A stretch of DNA of 64,000 nt from contig NZ_CP076543.1 of assembly GCF_030440515.1 (NCBI RefSeq), positions 558,001-622,000 of the forward strand, read 5' to 3'. The translations under genes and the position numbers were made by a program. The notes under the pieces were generated by a model. That model made no database searches. It was not told where the DNA came from and saw nothing but the letters and a program-made list of their open reading frames with translations. Of this stretch, positions 1 to 8,353 are shown in pieces. This DNA comes from Streptomyces xanthophaeus (lineage in GTDB: Bacteria; Actinomycetota; Actinomycetes; Streptomycetales; Streptomycetaceae). Positions within the stretch are counted from its first letter, which is position 1. Every line of letters starts with the position of its first letter.

Positions 1-1145
1 GCGGCGTCGAATCGATGATCATGCCGGACGCCGACCAGGTGGGACCGGAGCTCGCCGGCACCTTCCGGGACATGCCCGACATCAACGTGGTCCGGCACGC
101 CGGCCGCCTGCTGGCCCTCGCCGAATCGGCCTGCCCCTTCCGGATCGACACCGAACTGGCGACGCTCGGCCGCGAGGGCTTCGGCGGGGCCCTGCCCGCC
201 GGCATCACGGCCCACCCGAAGATCGACCCGGTCACGGGCGAGATGGTCGTCTTCTGCTACGGCCTGGAGCCGCCCTACCTGACCTGGTCCGTCATCGACC
301 ACCACGGCGCGGTCAGCCGTGGGCCCACGCCCGTCGACGGGGTGGACGAGCCGATGATGATCCACGACATGGCCCTGACCGGCCGCTACGCGGTCCTCGT
401 CCTCGCCCCGGCCTTCTTCGACCTCGCCGCGGCCATGACGGGCGGCTCCTTCCTGGCCTGGCGCCCCGAGCGTGGCACCCGGGTGGCGCTGATCCCGCGC
501 GACGGAGGGCCGGTGCGCTGGGCGGCGGACGAGGCCTTCTGGACGTGGCACACCGTGAACGCGTACGACGACGGCCCGGGCGCGGACGCCCCGGTGGTAC
601 TCGACTACGTGCAGTGGAGCAGGCTCACCGTCGGCGGCCCGGAGGAGGACGCCGAACCGGTCAGCGGTGGCCTGGTACGCGCACGCATCGACCCCGCCGC
701 CGGCAGCATGGCCCGTACCCCGCTGGACGACGCCCGGGTGGAGTTCCCGCGGGTCGACGACCGGCGCATCGGCCGGCGCCACCGGTACACCGCACTGGCC
801 ACCGACACGGGGCGGACGGACCTGCTGCCGGGCGAGTACGACGCCGTGCGCTGGTACGACGACGAGACCGGCACCTCCCGCGTCTGGCCGGCCGGGGACC
901 TCTCGGTCGGCGAGCCGGTCTTCGCCCCCGAGCCGGGCTCCGGGTCCGGCTCCGGGTCCGGGTCCGGGTCCGGGTCCGAGGAGGGCGGCCACTGGCTGAC
1001 CTTCGCCACGGACCGCACGGACGGATCGAGCTGGTTCCTGGTCATCCCCGCGGAGGATCCCGCCTCGGGCCCGGTGGCCCGTGCCCGTATCCCCGTACGC
1101 GTCCCGCTCGGCCTGCACGGCTGCTGGCTGCCGACCGAGGAGTGA
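1..1145 (+). CDS. carotenoid oxygenase family protein, 5'-truncated by window edge
   Basis: Non-haem iron dioxygenase of the carotenoid cleavage / RPE65 family, which cleaves double bonds of carotenoids or related alkenes. The reading frame is open from base 3, so the N-terminus (about 100 residues against the usual 450-490) lies outside the window. The histidines that bind iron in this family are visible in order as TAHPK, MIHDM, WTWHT and the C-terminal LGLHG. A Gly-Ser tract of about eight GS units interrupts the last third and is encoded by a near-perfect hexanucleotide repeat; in the family fold this would be a surface loop. The stop lies about 90 bases before the next gene, on the same strand. 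Substrate cannot be inferred. Confidence 0.88.
   Translation, partial: GVESMIMPDADQVGPELAGTFRDMPDINVVRHAGRLLALAESACPFRIDTELATLGREGFGGALPAGITAHPKIDPVTGEMVVFCYGLEPPYLTWSVIDHHGAVSRGPTPVDGVDEPMMIHDMALTGRYAVLVLAPAFFDLAAAMTGGSFLAWRPERGTRVALIPRDGGPVRWAADEAFWTWHTVNAYDDGPGADAPVVLDYVQWSRLTVGGPEEDAEPVSGGLVRARIDPAAGSMARTPLDDARVEFPRVDDRRIGRRHRYTALATDTGRTDLLPGEYDAVRWYDDETGTSRVWPAGDLSVGEPVFAPEPGSGSGSGSGSGSGSEEGGHWLTFATDRTDGSSWFLVIPAEDPASGPVARARIPVRVPLGLHGCWLPTEE
938..979 (+). repeat. in-frame GGGTCC-type hexanucleotide repeat encoding (Gly-Ser)n
   Basis: Tandem copies of a six-base unit (GGGTCC / GGCTCC) within the carotenoid oxygenase gene. The unit length keeps the frame, so copy-number change would lengthen or shorten a Gly-Ser loop without breaking the gene. 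Confidence 0.8.
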
Positions 1146-1231
1146 AACCGCCCGGCGCGCCCGCCCGCCGCGGCCGTGCCACGCTGGTTCCTGGCCTCGG
1201 GAGGAGACAGCCGCGACGAACGGAGCGCGCT

Positions 1232-2884
1232 GTGAGCAGACCGATCCACCCCGCACCACTGCGGCGCGGTACGGCCGCAGCCTGCGCCGCCCTGCTGTTC
1301 GTGGCCCTCGCCTCGGGCACCGCGACCGGAGCGGACCCGACCCCGTCCCCTTCCGCTTCCCCGACCACGGCTTCGACCACGCCGTCCGCGGCCGGCGACA
1401 CGGGCCTCGCCGGCCTCGACCCGCGCATCAGGGAGATCATGCGCAAGCCGGACTACCGCAATGCCCAGTGGGGCCTCCTGCAGACCGACCCGGACGACGG
1501 CCGCGTGGTGCACAGCCTCTTCCCCGAGCAGTTCTTCATCCCCGGGTCCACGGCCAAGCTGATCAGTGTCTCGGGCCCGTGGCACACCCTCGGCGCCGAC
1601 CACCGTTTCGTGACCCCGCTCTACGCGGTCGGCGAGCGCGACGGCGCCACGCTGACCGGCGACCTCGACCTCGTCGCCCAGGGCGACCTCACCATGGGCG
1701 GCCGTACGCGCCCGGACGGCACGGTCGCGTACACCGACCTCGACCACACGTACGCCAACGACTTCCCCGGGGCGACCCTCACCCCCGAGAACCCGCTCGC
1801 CGGGATCGACCTGCTCGCCCGGCAGGTGCGCGCCTCTGGCATCACCCGCGTGGACGGCGACGTGATCGTGGACAGCCGGCTGTTCCTCCCCGACCCGGAG
1901 CTCGTCCCCACGCCGACGCCCCTGATCATCAACGACAACCTGATCGACCTCATGACCACCCCCGGGGACCGGCCCGGCGCGGACGCCCGGCTGGACTGGC
2001 GGCCCAAGGTCGCGCCCTACCAGGTCACCTCGGCGGTGAAGACCGTGGCGGCCGGGAAGCCGACCGCGGTCACGGTGACGGCCACGGACGGCGGCACACG
2101 GATCCGCCTGACCGGAACGATCGCGGCGGGCTCCGAACCGCTGCTGCGCACCTCCCCGATCGGTGACCCGGCCGCCTTCGGACGCGTCGCGCTGATCGAG
2201 GCGCTCGAACGTGCCGGGGTACACGTCACCGCCGACCCGTCGGGAGCCAACCCGGTGGGGCGGCTGCCGCGCGACTACGACGGACGGCCCCGGGTGGCCG
2301 CGTACACCTCCCCGCCCTACGCCCAGTACGCCAAGCTGATCCTCAAGGTCAGCCACAACCTGGGCGCCAACCTCGGCATCTGCCTCCTCGCCGTCAGCGC
2401 GAAGAGCGACCAGTGCCCCGCCGGCTTCCCGGTGCTCGCCGAGTTCCTCGACCAGGCCGGCGTCGACCGCGAGCAGGCACAGCTCATGGACGGCCGGGGC
2501 GGCAATCCCGCCGACCGGGCCACGCCGCAGGTGCTGGTACAGATGCTGGCGTACTGGCAACGGACCCCGGACGCACGGCTGTTCCGGGAGGCCCTGCCCA
2601 TCCTCGGGGTCGACGGTCTGCTGGCCGAGAACTGCCGCGACTGTCCGGCCCGGGGGAAGGTGTTCGCCAAGACCGGCGCGGCCGTCGGCGGTGACGCCCT
2701 CAACGACCGGCTGGCCGTCGGCGCCATCACCATCGCGGGCTACCTCGACAAGGGCGGCGGCCGCTTCGACACCTTCTACGCGGGTGTCAACGGCGCCTCC
2801 ACACCGAGCGCCGACCCCACCGAGGTGCTGGCCATCGCCAACGACCTCGCGATGATCGCCGCCTACCTCCAGGAGTCGTCCTAG
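1232..2884 (+). CDS. dacB: D-alanyl-D-alanine carboxypeptidase/endopeptidase (PBP4, peptidase S13)
   Basis: Periplasmic/extracellular penicillin-binding protein of class C type 4 that trims peptidoglycan stem peptides. About 550 residues. The GTG start at 1232 is chosen because it opens a clear signal peptide (basic start, then an Ala/Leu-rich core ending in ATGA) with a GGAG motif six bases upstream; the frame stays open much further 5' but that part is the shadow of the preceding gene. A Pro/Ser/Thr-rich linker follows the signal. All three active-site motifs are present: STAK (nucleophile Ser about 106, Lys 109), SHN (Ser about 374) and KTG (Lys about 480), with the long insertion between SxxK and SxN that defines S13. 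Single-gene transcription unit is likely. Confidence 0.93.
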   Translation: MSRPIHPAPLRRGTAAACAALLFVALASGTATGADPTPSPSASPTTASTTPSAAGDTGLAGLDPRIREIMRKPDYRNAQWGLLQTDPDDGRVVHSLFPEQFFIPGSTAKLISVSGPWHTLGADHRFVTPLYAVGERDGATLTGDLDLVAQGDLTMGGRTRPDGTVAYTDLDHTYANDFPGATLTPENPLAGIDLLARQVRASGITRVDGDVIVDSRLFLPDPELVPTPTPLIINDNLIDLMTTPGDRPGADARLDWRPKVAPYQVTSAVKTVAAGKPTAVTVTATDGGTRIRLTGTIAAGSEPLLRTSPIGDPAAFGRVALIEALERAGVHVTADPSGANPVGRLPRDYDGRPRVAAYTSPPYAQYAKLILKVSHNLGANLGICLLAVSAKSDQCPAGFPVLAEFLDQAGVDREQAQLMDGRGGNPADRATPQVLVQMLAYWQRTPDARLFREALPILGVDGLLAENCRDCPARGKVFAKTGAAVGGDALNDRLAVGAITIAGYLDKGGGRFDTFYAGVNGASTPSADPTEVLAIANDLAMIAAYLQESS

Positions 2885-2906
2885 ATCACGCCCCTATGCT
2901 GGACCG

Positions 2907-3335
2907 ATGTCGTCGATCAGGAAGTTCCAAGTCACCTTCGACTGCGCGGAACCTGAGCGCCTCGCCCGCTTCTGGTGCGAGGTGTTGGGGTATGTCGTCC
3001 CGCCGCCCCCGGAGGGGTTCGCCGACTGGGACGATTTCAAGCGCTCGCTGCCCCCTGAGGAGCAGGACGCGTGGTTCGCCTGCACCGATCCCTCGGGCGT
3101 GGGTCCTCGGCTGTACTTCCAGCGCGTCCCCGAAGGGAAGGCCGCCAAGAACCGGCTGCACCTCGACGTGCGGGTCGGTACCGGACTCGTGGGTGAAGAG
3201 CGCCTCGCCGCTCTCGAGGCCGAATGCGCACGACTGGTCCCTCTCGGGGCGGTACACGTGCGCACGCTGTACGACGGCAACGATGCGTGCATCCCGATGC
3301 TGGACATCGAGGGCAACGAGTTCTGCATCGACTGA
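2907..3335 (+). CDS. VOC (glyoxalase/bleomycin resistance/dioxygenase) family protein
   Basis: 142-residue protein of the vicinal oxygen chelate fold. It begins with the typical KFQVTFDCAEPERLARFWCEVLGY pattern (residues about 5-28, quoted in part) and ends with the strand carrying the second-half metal-ligand position (MLDIEGNEFCID). The closest subgroup in streptomycetes is annotated only as VOC or glyoxalase-like and has no assigned substrate. It starts 22 bases after the PBP4 stop and may be co-transcribed. A metabolic or resistance role cannot be told apart from sequence. Confidence 0.85.
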   Translation: MSSIRKFQVTFDCAEPERLARFWCEVLGYVVPPPPEGFADWDDFKRSLPPEEQDAWFACTDPSGVGPRLYFQRVPEGKAAKNRLHLDVRVGTGLVGEERLAALEAECARLVPLGAVHVRTLYDGNDACIPMLDIEGNEFCID

Positions 3336-3366
3336 ACGGGAGCGGGAGCGGGAGCGGCGGTACCGG

Positions 3367-3870
3367 CTACTGCTGCGCCCAGGTGTGCAGCAGGGCTTCC
3401 CGCGCACGCGGATCGGGGGTGCCTTCCGCGGCGTGCTCCCGGCCCCACGCCTCGACGGCCCGCGGGTCCGCGGTTCCGGCCACGAAGCGGTCGATCAGCT
3501 CCTGGGAGAGCCGGGCTTCCTCGGCGGGGTAGCCGGCCACCGCCGCGTGGACGGTGACCTCGTGCGTATCCTCCTCCGTCACCAGGCGCAGCGCCATCTC
3601 CGGCGCGCCCTCGCCGAGGTAGTCCGCTCCGATCGCGGCCGAGATCATCGCGCCGAGGGCCTTCGTCGCACGGCCCACAGGGTTGTGCCCGGGCACGTCC
3701 TCGACCACGGCGGAACGCAGCCCCGCCCATGTCCACGTCCGGGGGTGGTCGGGATCCGCGGCTTCCAGGCCCTCGGCGGTCAGCCGGACGCCGGTCCCGA
3801 TGGCGTTCGGCGGCGACCCCACGTACACCGCGTCCGGAGTGACCCAGAACAGTCCGACCATCGCCGCCAC
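3367..3870 (-). CDS. conserved hypothetical protein, streptomycete type
   Basis: About 167 residues, rich in Ala, Glu and His, with no signal peptide or membrane segment. The N-terminal third alternates short hydrophobic strands (GLFWVTPDAVYVG, then GVRLTAEGLEA), resembling a small beta domain; the rest is probably helical. The chosen GTG start at 3870 has a GGGGAG motif six bases upstream; an ATG nine bases further in (3861) is nearly as good. The frame is open for 70 more residues upstream, but that part reads as Arg/Pro-rich shadow sequence. It is convergent with the VOC gene and divergent from the S24/S26-like gene. Function unknown. Confidence 0.7.
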   Translation of the reverse strand: MAAMVGLFWVTPDAVYVGSPPNAIGTGVRLTAEGLEAADPDHPRTWTWAGLRSAVVEDVPGHNPVGRATKALGAMISAAIGADYLGEGAPEMALRLVTEEDTHEVTVHAAVAGYPAEEARLSQELIDRFVAGTADPRAVEAWGREHAAEGTPDPRAREALLHTWAQQ

Positions 3871-4045
3871 GCGCCGCTCCCCGCTCTCGTCCCCGACCCA
3901 CCATCCATACCGCCCGCCGGGAACGGACCGCCGCAGACACACCGCAGACACGCCGGGAGGCCGCCGTACGCACGCGAGCGTGCGGCAGGCGTGACGCAGG
4001 CGTAAATCGATGGGGTCCCGCGGCCGGATCTGCGAGCATCCACGG

Positions 4046-4417
4046 ATGGGTGCATTGGACGCAGTGGCCGGCAGGGTCGCCGGCGGAGCCACCGTGGAGT
4101 TCCGGCCGACCGGCTCCTCGATGGTCCCGTTGATACGAAGCCGTCAGCGGGTGGTGGTCGCTCCGGCCGACCCGTCGAAGCTGAAGGCCGGGGACATCGT
4201 CCTCGCCCGTGTCGCCGGGACGGTGTACCTGCACCTGGTGTCGGCCGTGGACCCGGCGAGGAAGCGGGTGCAGATCAGCAACAACCGGGGCCGGGTGAAC
4301 GGCTGGACCGGCCACGACCGCGTCTTCGCTATCTGTACGGCGGTCGACGGTGTCCCCCGGGTGGGCGCCGCGGACAAGACGCGTGCGGTGCAGGGGCTTT
4401 CGCGATGCGTCGTCTGA
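4046..4417 (+). CDS. S24/S26-fold (LexA/signal-peptidase-like) protein, probably catalytically altered
   Basis: About 123 residues matching the core of the S24/S26 peptidase fold: the Ser box reads PTGSSMVPLI (Ser at about residues 29-30) followed by RSRQRVVVAP, then KAGDIVLARV, and a last block resembling the KRVIAVPGD-NGR segment. At the place where the catalytic Lys normally sits the protein reads VYLHLVSAVD, so the general base seems replaced by His. No HTH and no membrane anchor are present, unlike LexA or type I signal peptidases. ATG 4046 is preferred over ATG 4010, which would add a non-homologous tail. It overlaps the next gene by 13 bases, suggesting translational coupling. Confidence 0.7.
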   Translation: MGALDAVAGRVAGGATVEFRPTGSSMVPLIRSRQRVVVAPADPSKLKAGDIVLARVAGTVYLHLVSAVDPARKRVQISNNRGRVNGWTGHDRVFAICTAVDGVPRVGAADKTRAVQGLSRCVV

Positions 4418-5079
4418 AGCTTTCGGTCACCATTCACCAAGTGCGTCTCGGACCGGTGGAGTTCAAGGTCGTCCGACCGGCCGAGCCGCCCGTCCGGGCC
4501 GTACTCCTCGACCGTGACCGCTACCTGGACACCTACCTCGATCAGGACGCCGCGTATCTGATCGGCGGGCTGTGGCTGCTCGCCGCCTCGTCACCGCGCT
4601 CGCTGGTCCACCTGCCGATGCGCGGCAATCGCGCCCCCGCGCACGGGCGGCCGGAAGCCGGGACACGACAGCTCGATCTGGTGCTTCTGCACCACTCGCT
4701 CCAGTTCGCGCCCGCCCGCTGGAAGGAACTCCGCGCCCGGCTCGGCCCGGGGCGCCCGCAGACGGTGACCTTGACGGTCCCCGGTCCGGCGCCCGCCGGC
4801 GGATCCTCGGCCGGTGACGAGGCACGGCACCACCGGGAGAACCGGGATCTGTTCCACCAGCACCTCCATGCCGAGACCCTGTTCATGACCGGCAGCGCGA
4901 AGGTGTTCCGGGCCACCGCCCCGCACTTCCTCGATGTCGCCCGGCACGGTCCCGGATACGTGGCCGCCCATCCGGGCCATCCGCACTTCTGCACCGAGTT
5001 CCATTCCACCGAGGGAGTCCTCGGTGCCGCGCGCGAGATCCACGTCGAGTACTGCGACCGATGGAGCCCGCGCGGGTGA
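4405..5079 (+). CDS. hypothetical protein coupled to the S24/S26-like gene
   Basis: 224 residues with no recognised family. Soluble, no signal peptide. The sequence has an N-terminal block of short strands (KLSVTIHQVRLGPVEFKVVRP), a long middle section rich in Arg/His, and a His-rich C-terminal third (FHQHLHAETLFMTG, AAHPGHPHFC) that could bind metal. The start codon lies inside the end of the upstream gene, so the two are almost certainly co-translated; the pairing is the only functional hint. Confidence 0.65.
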   Translation: MRRLKLSVTIHQVRLGPVEFKVVRPAEPPVRAVLLDRDRYLDTYLDQDAAYLIGGLWLLAASSPRSLVHLPMRGNRAPAHGRPEAGTRQLDLVLLHHSLQFAPARWKELRARLGPGRPQTVTLTVPGPAPAGGSSAGDEARHHRENRDLFHQHLHAETLFMTGSAKVFRATAPHFLDVARHGPGYVAAHPGHPHFCTEFHSTEGVLGAAREIHVEYCDRWSPRG

Positions 5080-5128
5080 TCCCCGCGGCCCGTTCGCCCT
5101 GCAGGGGGCTCGGGTTACCGTTCCGGTC

Positions 5129-5542
5129 ATGCGACCACCCGACGAACTCGACTCCGTCGACCGGGCGTCGCTGCGGCACGGACAGCGGGCGGAGGCCTCG
5201 AACGTTCCCCGGATGATCCGGGCGCTGTACGCGGACGACGGACGCCCGGCACGCGAGCTGGTGCGCCCGCTGTGGGTGCTGACCCGCTGGAACGCGGTGT
5301 ACTCGGCCACGCTCGCCGCGATCCCGTTCCTCGCGCACGCGGCCGCGCACGTACCCCGTGTACGGGCGGAACTGATCCACCGGCTCGCGGACATCGCCGA
5401 CGGGCGCGGGCCCGGACGGGCGGAGCGCGGCGACGAGGACGCGGCTGCCTTCGATCCGGTCCTCGCCGAACTCCCGTCCCTGTTCCGGTTCCTGGAGGAC
5501 CCCGATCCGGAGACCCGGCGGTCGCTGCTCGCCGGCCGGTGA
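5129..5542 (+). CDS. short HEAT-repeat-like protein, probably truncated
   Basis: 137 residues starting MRPPDELDSVDRASLRH. The opening matches the start of streptomycete HEAT-repeat proteins that begin with a DELDxxDWxxLxHAYG-type motif followed by helix pairs with a VPFLxxL pattern (here AAIPFLAHAAAHVPRVRAEL). Such proteins usually run to several hundred residues; here the frame stops after about two and a half repeats at ETRRSLLAGR, so it may be a truncated relic or a short form. ATG 5129 follows a GGTTACCG leader and has no strong ribosome site. Confidence 0.5.
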   Translation: MRPPDELDSVDRASLRHGQRAEASNVPRMIRALYADDGRPARELVRPLWVLTRWNAVYSATLAAIPFLAHAAAHVPRVRAELIHRLADIADGRGPGRAERGDEDAAAFDPVLAELPSLFRFLEDPDPETRRSLLAGR

Positions 5543-5564
5543 CGGGGCGTCCGGGGCGCGGCGG

Positions 5565-5580
5565 GCCGGTCATGACCGGC
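5565..5580. promoter_or_regulatory. perfect 16-bp palindrome upstream of the cyclotransferase/SGNH gene
   Basis: GCCGGTCATGACCGGC is a perfect inverted repeat 69-84 bases before the GTG at 5649, followed by a TAGGGT element (5603-5608) that could serve as a -10 box. It may be an operator or the stem of a short hairpin ending the upstream gene; position alone cannot decide. Confidence 0.35.
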
Positions 5581-5648
5581 GGCGGCTCCGGCCGTCGGCC
5601 GTTAGGGTGAAACCTGACCCTCCGTGAAGAAAGGCCCTGCGGCTCACT

Positions 5649-6608
5649 GTGACCGAATCACGCACACACACCCTCTTCTCCTTCGGCACGCTGATGGACG
5701 AGCGGGTCCAGACCGCTCTCTTCGGCGGAGCCGTGCCCACCTCACCGGCGTCGCTGGCCGGTTACACCACCCGGCCCCTGAAGATCACCGATCCGGCGGT
5801 GATCGCGGCCAGCGGGCTGGACGTGCATCTGATCCTGGAGCGCAGGCTCGGCGCCTCGGTCGAAGGCGCCGTGTTGCACCTCACCGACGGGGAGCTCGCC
5901 GCGGCCGACGCCTACGAGGTCGACGACTACACCCGCCGGCGGGTGGTCCTCTCCTCCGGCGAGAGCACCTGGGCCTACCTGGACGCGAAGCCGCTGCGCC
6001 CGGCGGAGCGCATCGTCATCGTGGGCGACAGCATCGCCTACGGGCGCTGCGATCCGCGGGGCGGCTGGGCGGGCCGTCTGGCGGCCGCCCACATCGCCGG
6101 GAACGAGGCCGAACGCCGGCTCTTCAACCTGGCAGTGCCCGGCAGCACCCTCGCCGACGTCGGCGAGCAGACGCCCGCGCTGCTGGCGGCCCGCCGGCCC
6201 GACACCCTCCTGGTCGCCGCCGGAATCAACGACTCCGCCGTACCGCTCGCCGCCGCGGAGGCCACGGCGGACGCCCACGCCGGCGGAGCCGCCGACTTCA
6301 CGCAGCTCACCGCCTGCCTCGACGCGCTGGCCGCCACCGCCCTCGGCCACAACGCCCGGCTCGTCGTCGCCGGGCCGTCCTGGCTCGACGAGGACCGCAC
6401 CCGCGACTACGAGGGCCTGCGCTTCACCCGGGCGCGCGCACTGGCCCTGCGTGCCTTCCTCCGATCCTGGTGCGAGGCGAACCACATCGACCACCTCGAC
6501 CTGTGGGAGCCGCTGCGCGAGCGGACCGACCTGCTCGTCGACGGCCTGCACCCCAGCGCCGAAGGGCACCGGGCGCTCTACGAGCACCTCGACGCGATCG
6601 CCCGCTGA
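5649..6608 (+). CDS. AIG2/gamma-glutamylcyclotransferase-like domain fused to an SGNH (GDSL) hydrolase
   Basis: 319-residue two-domain protein. Residues about 8-115 have the GGCT/AIG2 signature: the FSFGTLM glycine loop near the start and an acidic residue in DAYEVDDY at the catalytic glutamate position. Residues about 120-319 are an SGNH hydrolase: block I VGDSIAYG (nucleophile Ser), a conserved Gly region, block III-like AAGINDS, and block V DGLHPSAEGH with the catalytic Asp and His. The GTG start has GAAAGG about 15 bases upstream. Cytoplasmic: no signal peptide. The fusion suggests linked cleavage of a gamma-glutamyl or ester compound, but substrates are unknown. Convergent with moeA. Confidence 0.82.
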   Translation: MTESRTHTLFSFGTLMDERVQTALFGGAVPTSPASLAGYTTRPLKITDPAVIAASGLDVHLILERRLGASVEGAVLHLTDGELAAADAYEVDDYTRRRVVLSSGESTWAYLDAKPLRPAERIVIVGDSIAYGRCDPRGGWAGRLAAAHIAGNEAERRLFNLAVPGSTLADVGEQTPALLAARRPDTLLVAAGINDSAVPLAAAEATADAHAGGAADFTQLTACLDALAATALGHNARLVVAGPSWLDEDRTRDYEGLRFTRARALALRAFLRSWCEANHIDHLDLWEPLRERTDLLVDGLHPSAEGHRALYEHLDAIAR

Positions 6609-6705
6609 CCCACTGCCCCGGTCCCGATCGGCGCCCAGGAACGGACCGAGCGCCTGCGGCGACGCGGGCCGCGGGCCGCGCCTCCACTCGATCTCCTCCG
6701 GGCCG

Positions 6706-7959
6706 TCAGCCGGCCGTCAGGACCAGGGGGGCCGGAGCTCCGTCCGTCCAGTCCGGGGGGATCGCGGCGAGGGCGTCGCCGACGGCGGCCCCCTGGAGGG
6801 ACGCGGCGCCGTGCCCTTCGGTGATCCGGGCCCGCGCGCCGTCCCAGGCGACGGGCACCAGCCGGGTCAGTCCGGGGGCGGGCCGCGCCCGCCCGTGCAC
6901 CGGAACGTGCGGCAGGGCACCGAGGCCGCGTCCGGACAGACCCGCGATCAGGGGGCCGAGCAGGGTACGGGCGGCGACCAGGGCGGCGTACGGGTTGCCC
7001 GGCAGCCCCACCACCCAGCGGTCCGGGGCCAGTTCGGCGAGCAGCATGGGGTGGCCGGGCCGGCAGGCGACGGTGTCGACGACCATCCGCGCCCCGGTAT
7101 CCTCCAGCAGCCGGCGCAGCTGGTCGGTGGCACCGACGGAGGTGGAGCCGGTGACCACGACGATTTCGGCGCCCCGCACCGCGTGCACGGCCCCGGACAG
7201 ACGCCCGCCCGGCCGGTCGGGGACGTACCGCACCTCTTCGGTCTCACCGCCGAGTTCGGCGACCAGTGCCGGGAGCAGCGGACCGAGGGCGTCGCGCACC
7301 CGGCCCGGGCCGGGAACACCCGCGTGGTCCAGCTCGTCCCCGGTGACCAGTACGCCGACCCGGGGGCGCGGCCGGACCAGCAGCGTGTCATGGCCGCAGG
7401 CGGCGGCGAGCCCGAGCAGCGCGGGGCCGATCCTGGTGCCCGCCGGGGCGAGACGACGGCCCGCGGGGGCGTCCTCGCCGGTGCGCCGGATGTGCCGGCC
7501 CGGCGGCGGCACGGGGCCGGACACCCGGCCGTCGTCCGTGGTCACCGCCGACTCCAGCGGCAGCACGGCGCGGGCCCCGGCCGGTACCTCGGCCCCGGTG
7601 GAGATCTCCACGCACTCCGCCGCGCCGAGTACGCCCGCCCAGGGCGCGCCCGCGCGGACGGCGGCCCGTACCCGCCAGGGGCCGGTGCCGGACACCGCGT
7701 AGCCGTCCATCGCGGCCGTGTCGAAGCCCGGGAGCGGCCGCAGGGTGGGCAGGCCGTCGGCCAGGGTGAGTCCGGCCGCGTCGCACAGGGGGACCGTACG
7801 GGCGGGCAGCGGGCGCGCCGCGCCGTGGGCCAGGATCCGGGCCCGCGCCCAGGACACCACGGGCGGCCGTGCCGGGGCCCTGGAAGCGGAGGCGGCGGAC
7901 ACGGGGTCGGGATCGGGGGCGGGTGCGGGCGCGAGGGTAGGCGCGGTCGTCGGAGGCAT
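6706..7959 (-). CDS. moeA: molybdopterin molybdenumtransferase MoeA
   Basis: Inserts molybdate into adenylylated molybdopterin in molybdenum-cofactor synthesis. 417 residues. After a Pro/Ala-rich tail of about 35 residues, the family landmarks follow in order: PLPGFDTAAMDGYAV, the IRRTGED/G loop, the MoCF-like domain with VLVTGDEL, the TGSTSVGATDQL loop and VVGLPGNPYAAL, then the C-terminal domain IV. The ATG at 7959 opens the Pro/Ala tail; a GTG two codons earlier (7965) is an alternative. Ribosome site is weak. Divergent from modA, consistent with a molybdenum theme, but moaA and related genes are not in the window. Confidence 0.93.
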   Translation of the reverse strand: MPPTTAPTLAPAPAPDPDPVSAASASRAPARPPVVSWARARILAHGAARPLPARTVPLCDAAGLTLADGLPTLRPLPGFDTAAMDGYAVSGTGPWRVRAAVRAGAPWAGVLGAAECVEISTGAEVPAGARAVLPLESAVTTDDGRVSGPVPPPGRHIRRTGEDAPAGRRLAPAGTRIGPALLGLAAACGHDTLLVRPRPRVGVLVTGDELDHAGVPGPGRVRDALGPLLPALVAELGGETEEVRYVPDRPGGRLSGAVHAVRGAEIVVVTGSTSVGATDQLRRLLEDTGARMVVDTVACRPGHPMLLAELAPDRWVVGLPGNPYAALVAARTLLGPLIAGLSGRGLGALPHVPVHGRARPAPGLTRLVPVAWDGARARITEGHGAASLQGAAVGDALAAIPPDWTDGAPAPLVLTAG

Positions 7960-8353
7960 GAACACGACTGTCGGCCCGGGGCGTTTCCGGGTCCCCGCGG
8001 GAGGGTTGCGGTTGCGCTCCGATCCGCTCACCTCCCGCCTCCCGCCGATGTGAACGTCGCCGGCCCGCCTCGCGCAGGGTTCCGGAGCACTCCGTCGCAT
8101 TCGCCAACCGAATAGACGCACGCTCCTGGCGTATTCCGGAAAGGCCTCGGGCCTTTCCTTTTCCGGTCCCTTCGCCCGCCCGAACCAGGACGTTCGGCCG
8201 GCCGGCGGACTTGGCGGCCCCTCGGCCCGGGGGCGGCGCATTGCAGATGCGGGCCCGGCGAGGCTCCATTGGCAGCACATGCAGCACCGCTCCCGTTTCT
8301 CATGCCGTGCGTGCGTGGGATACGGACGACCGGACCGGAGAACACATTCCGCC
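7960..8353. other. 394-base moeA/modA divergent intergenic region
   Basis: No credible coding sequence. It holds a terminator-like hairpin on the plus strand (8138-8162) about 190 bases before the modA start. No ModE-like CGTTATAT motif was seen. Confidence 0.6.
8138..8162 (+). terminator. intrinsic terminator-like hairpin upstream of modA
   Basis: Perfect 9-bp stem GGAAAGGCC / GGCCTTTCC with a TCG loop, followed by TTTT. It points in the modA direction although no gene precedes it on that strand, so it could end an unseen short transcript or act as a leader attenuator for modA. Confidence 0.6.

Noticed and set aside
605..2560. Long minus-strand open frame (651 codons) opposite the PBP4 gene
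   Set aside because: Arg/Gly/Val-rich translation with no domain; shadow of the strong GC bias of dacB on the other strand.
7960..8353. Moco riboswitch before modA
   Set aside because: Only a simple terminator-like hairpin could be identified by eye; the multi-stem Moco aptamer was not recognisable, so only an attenuator is suggested.
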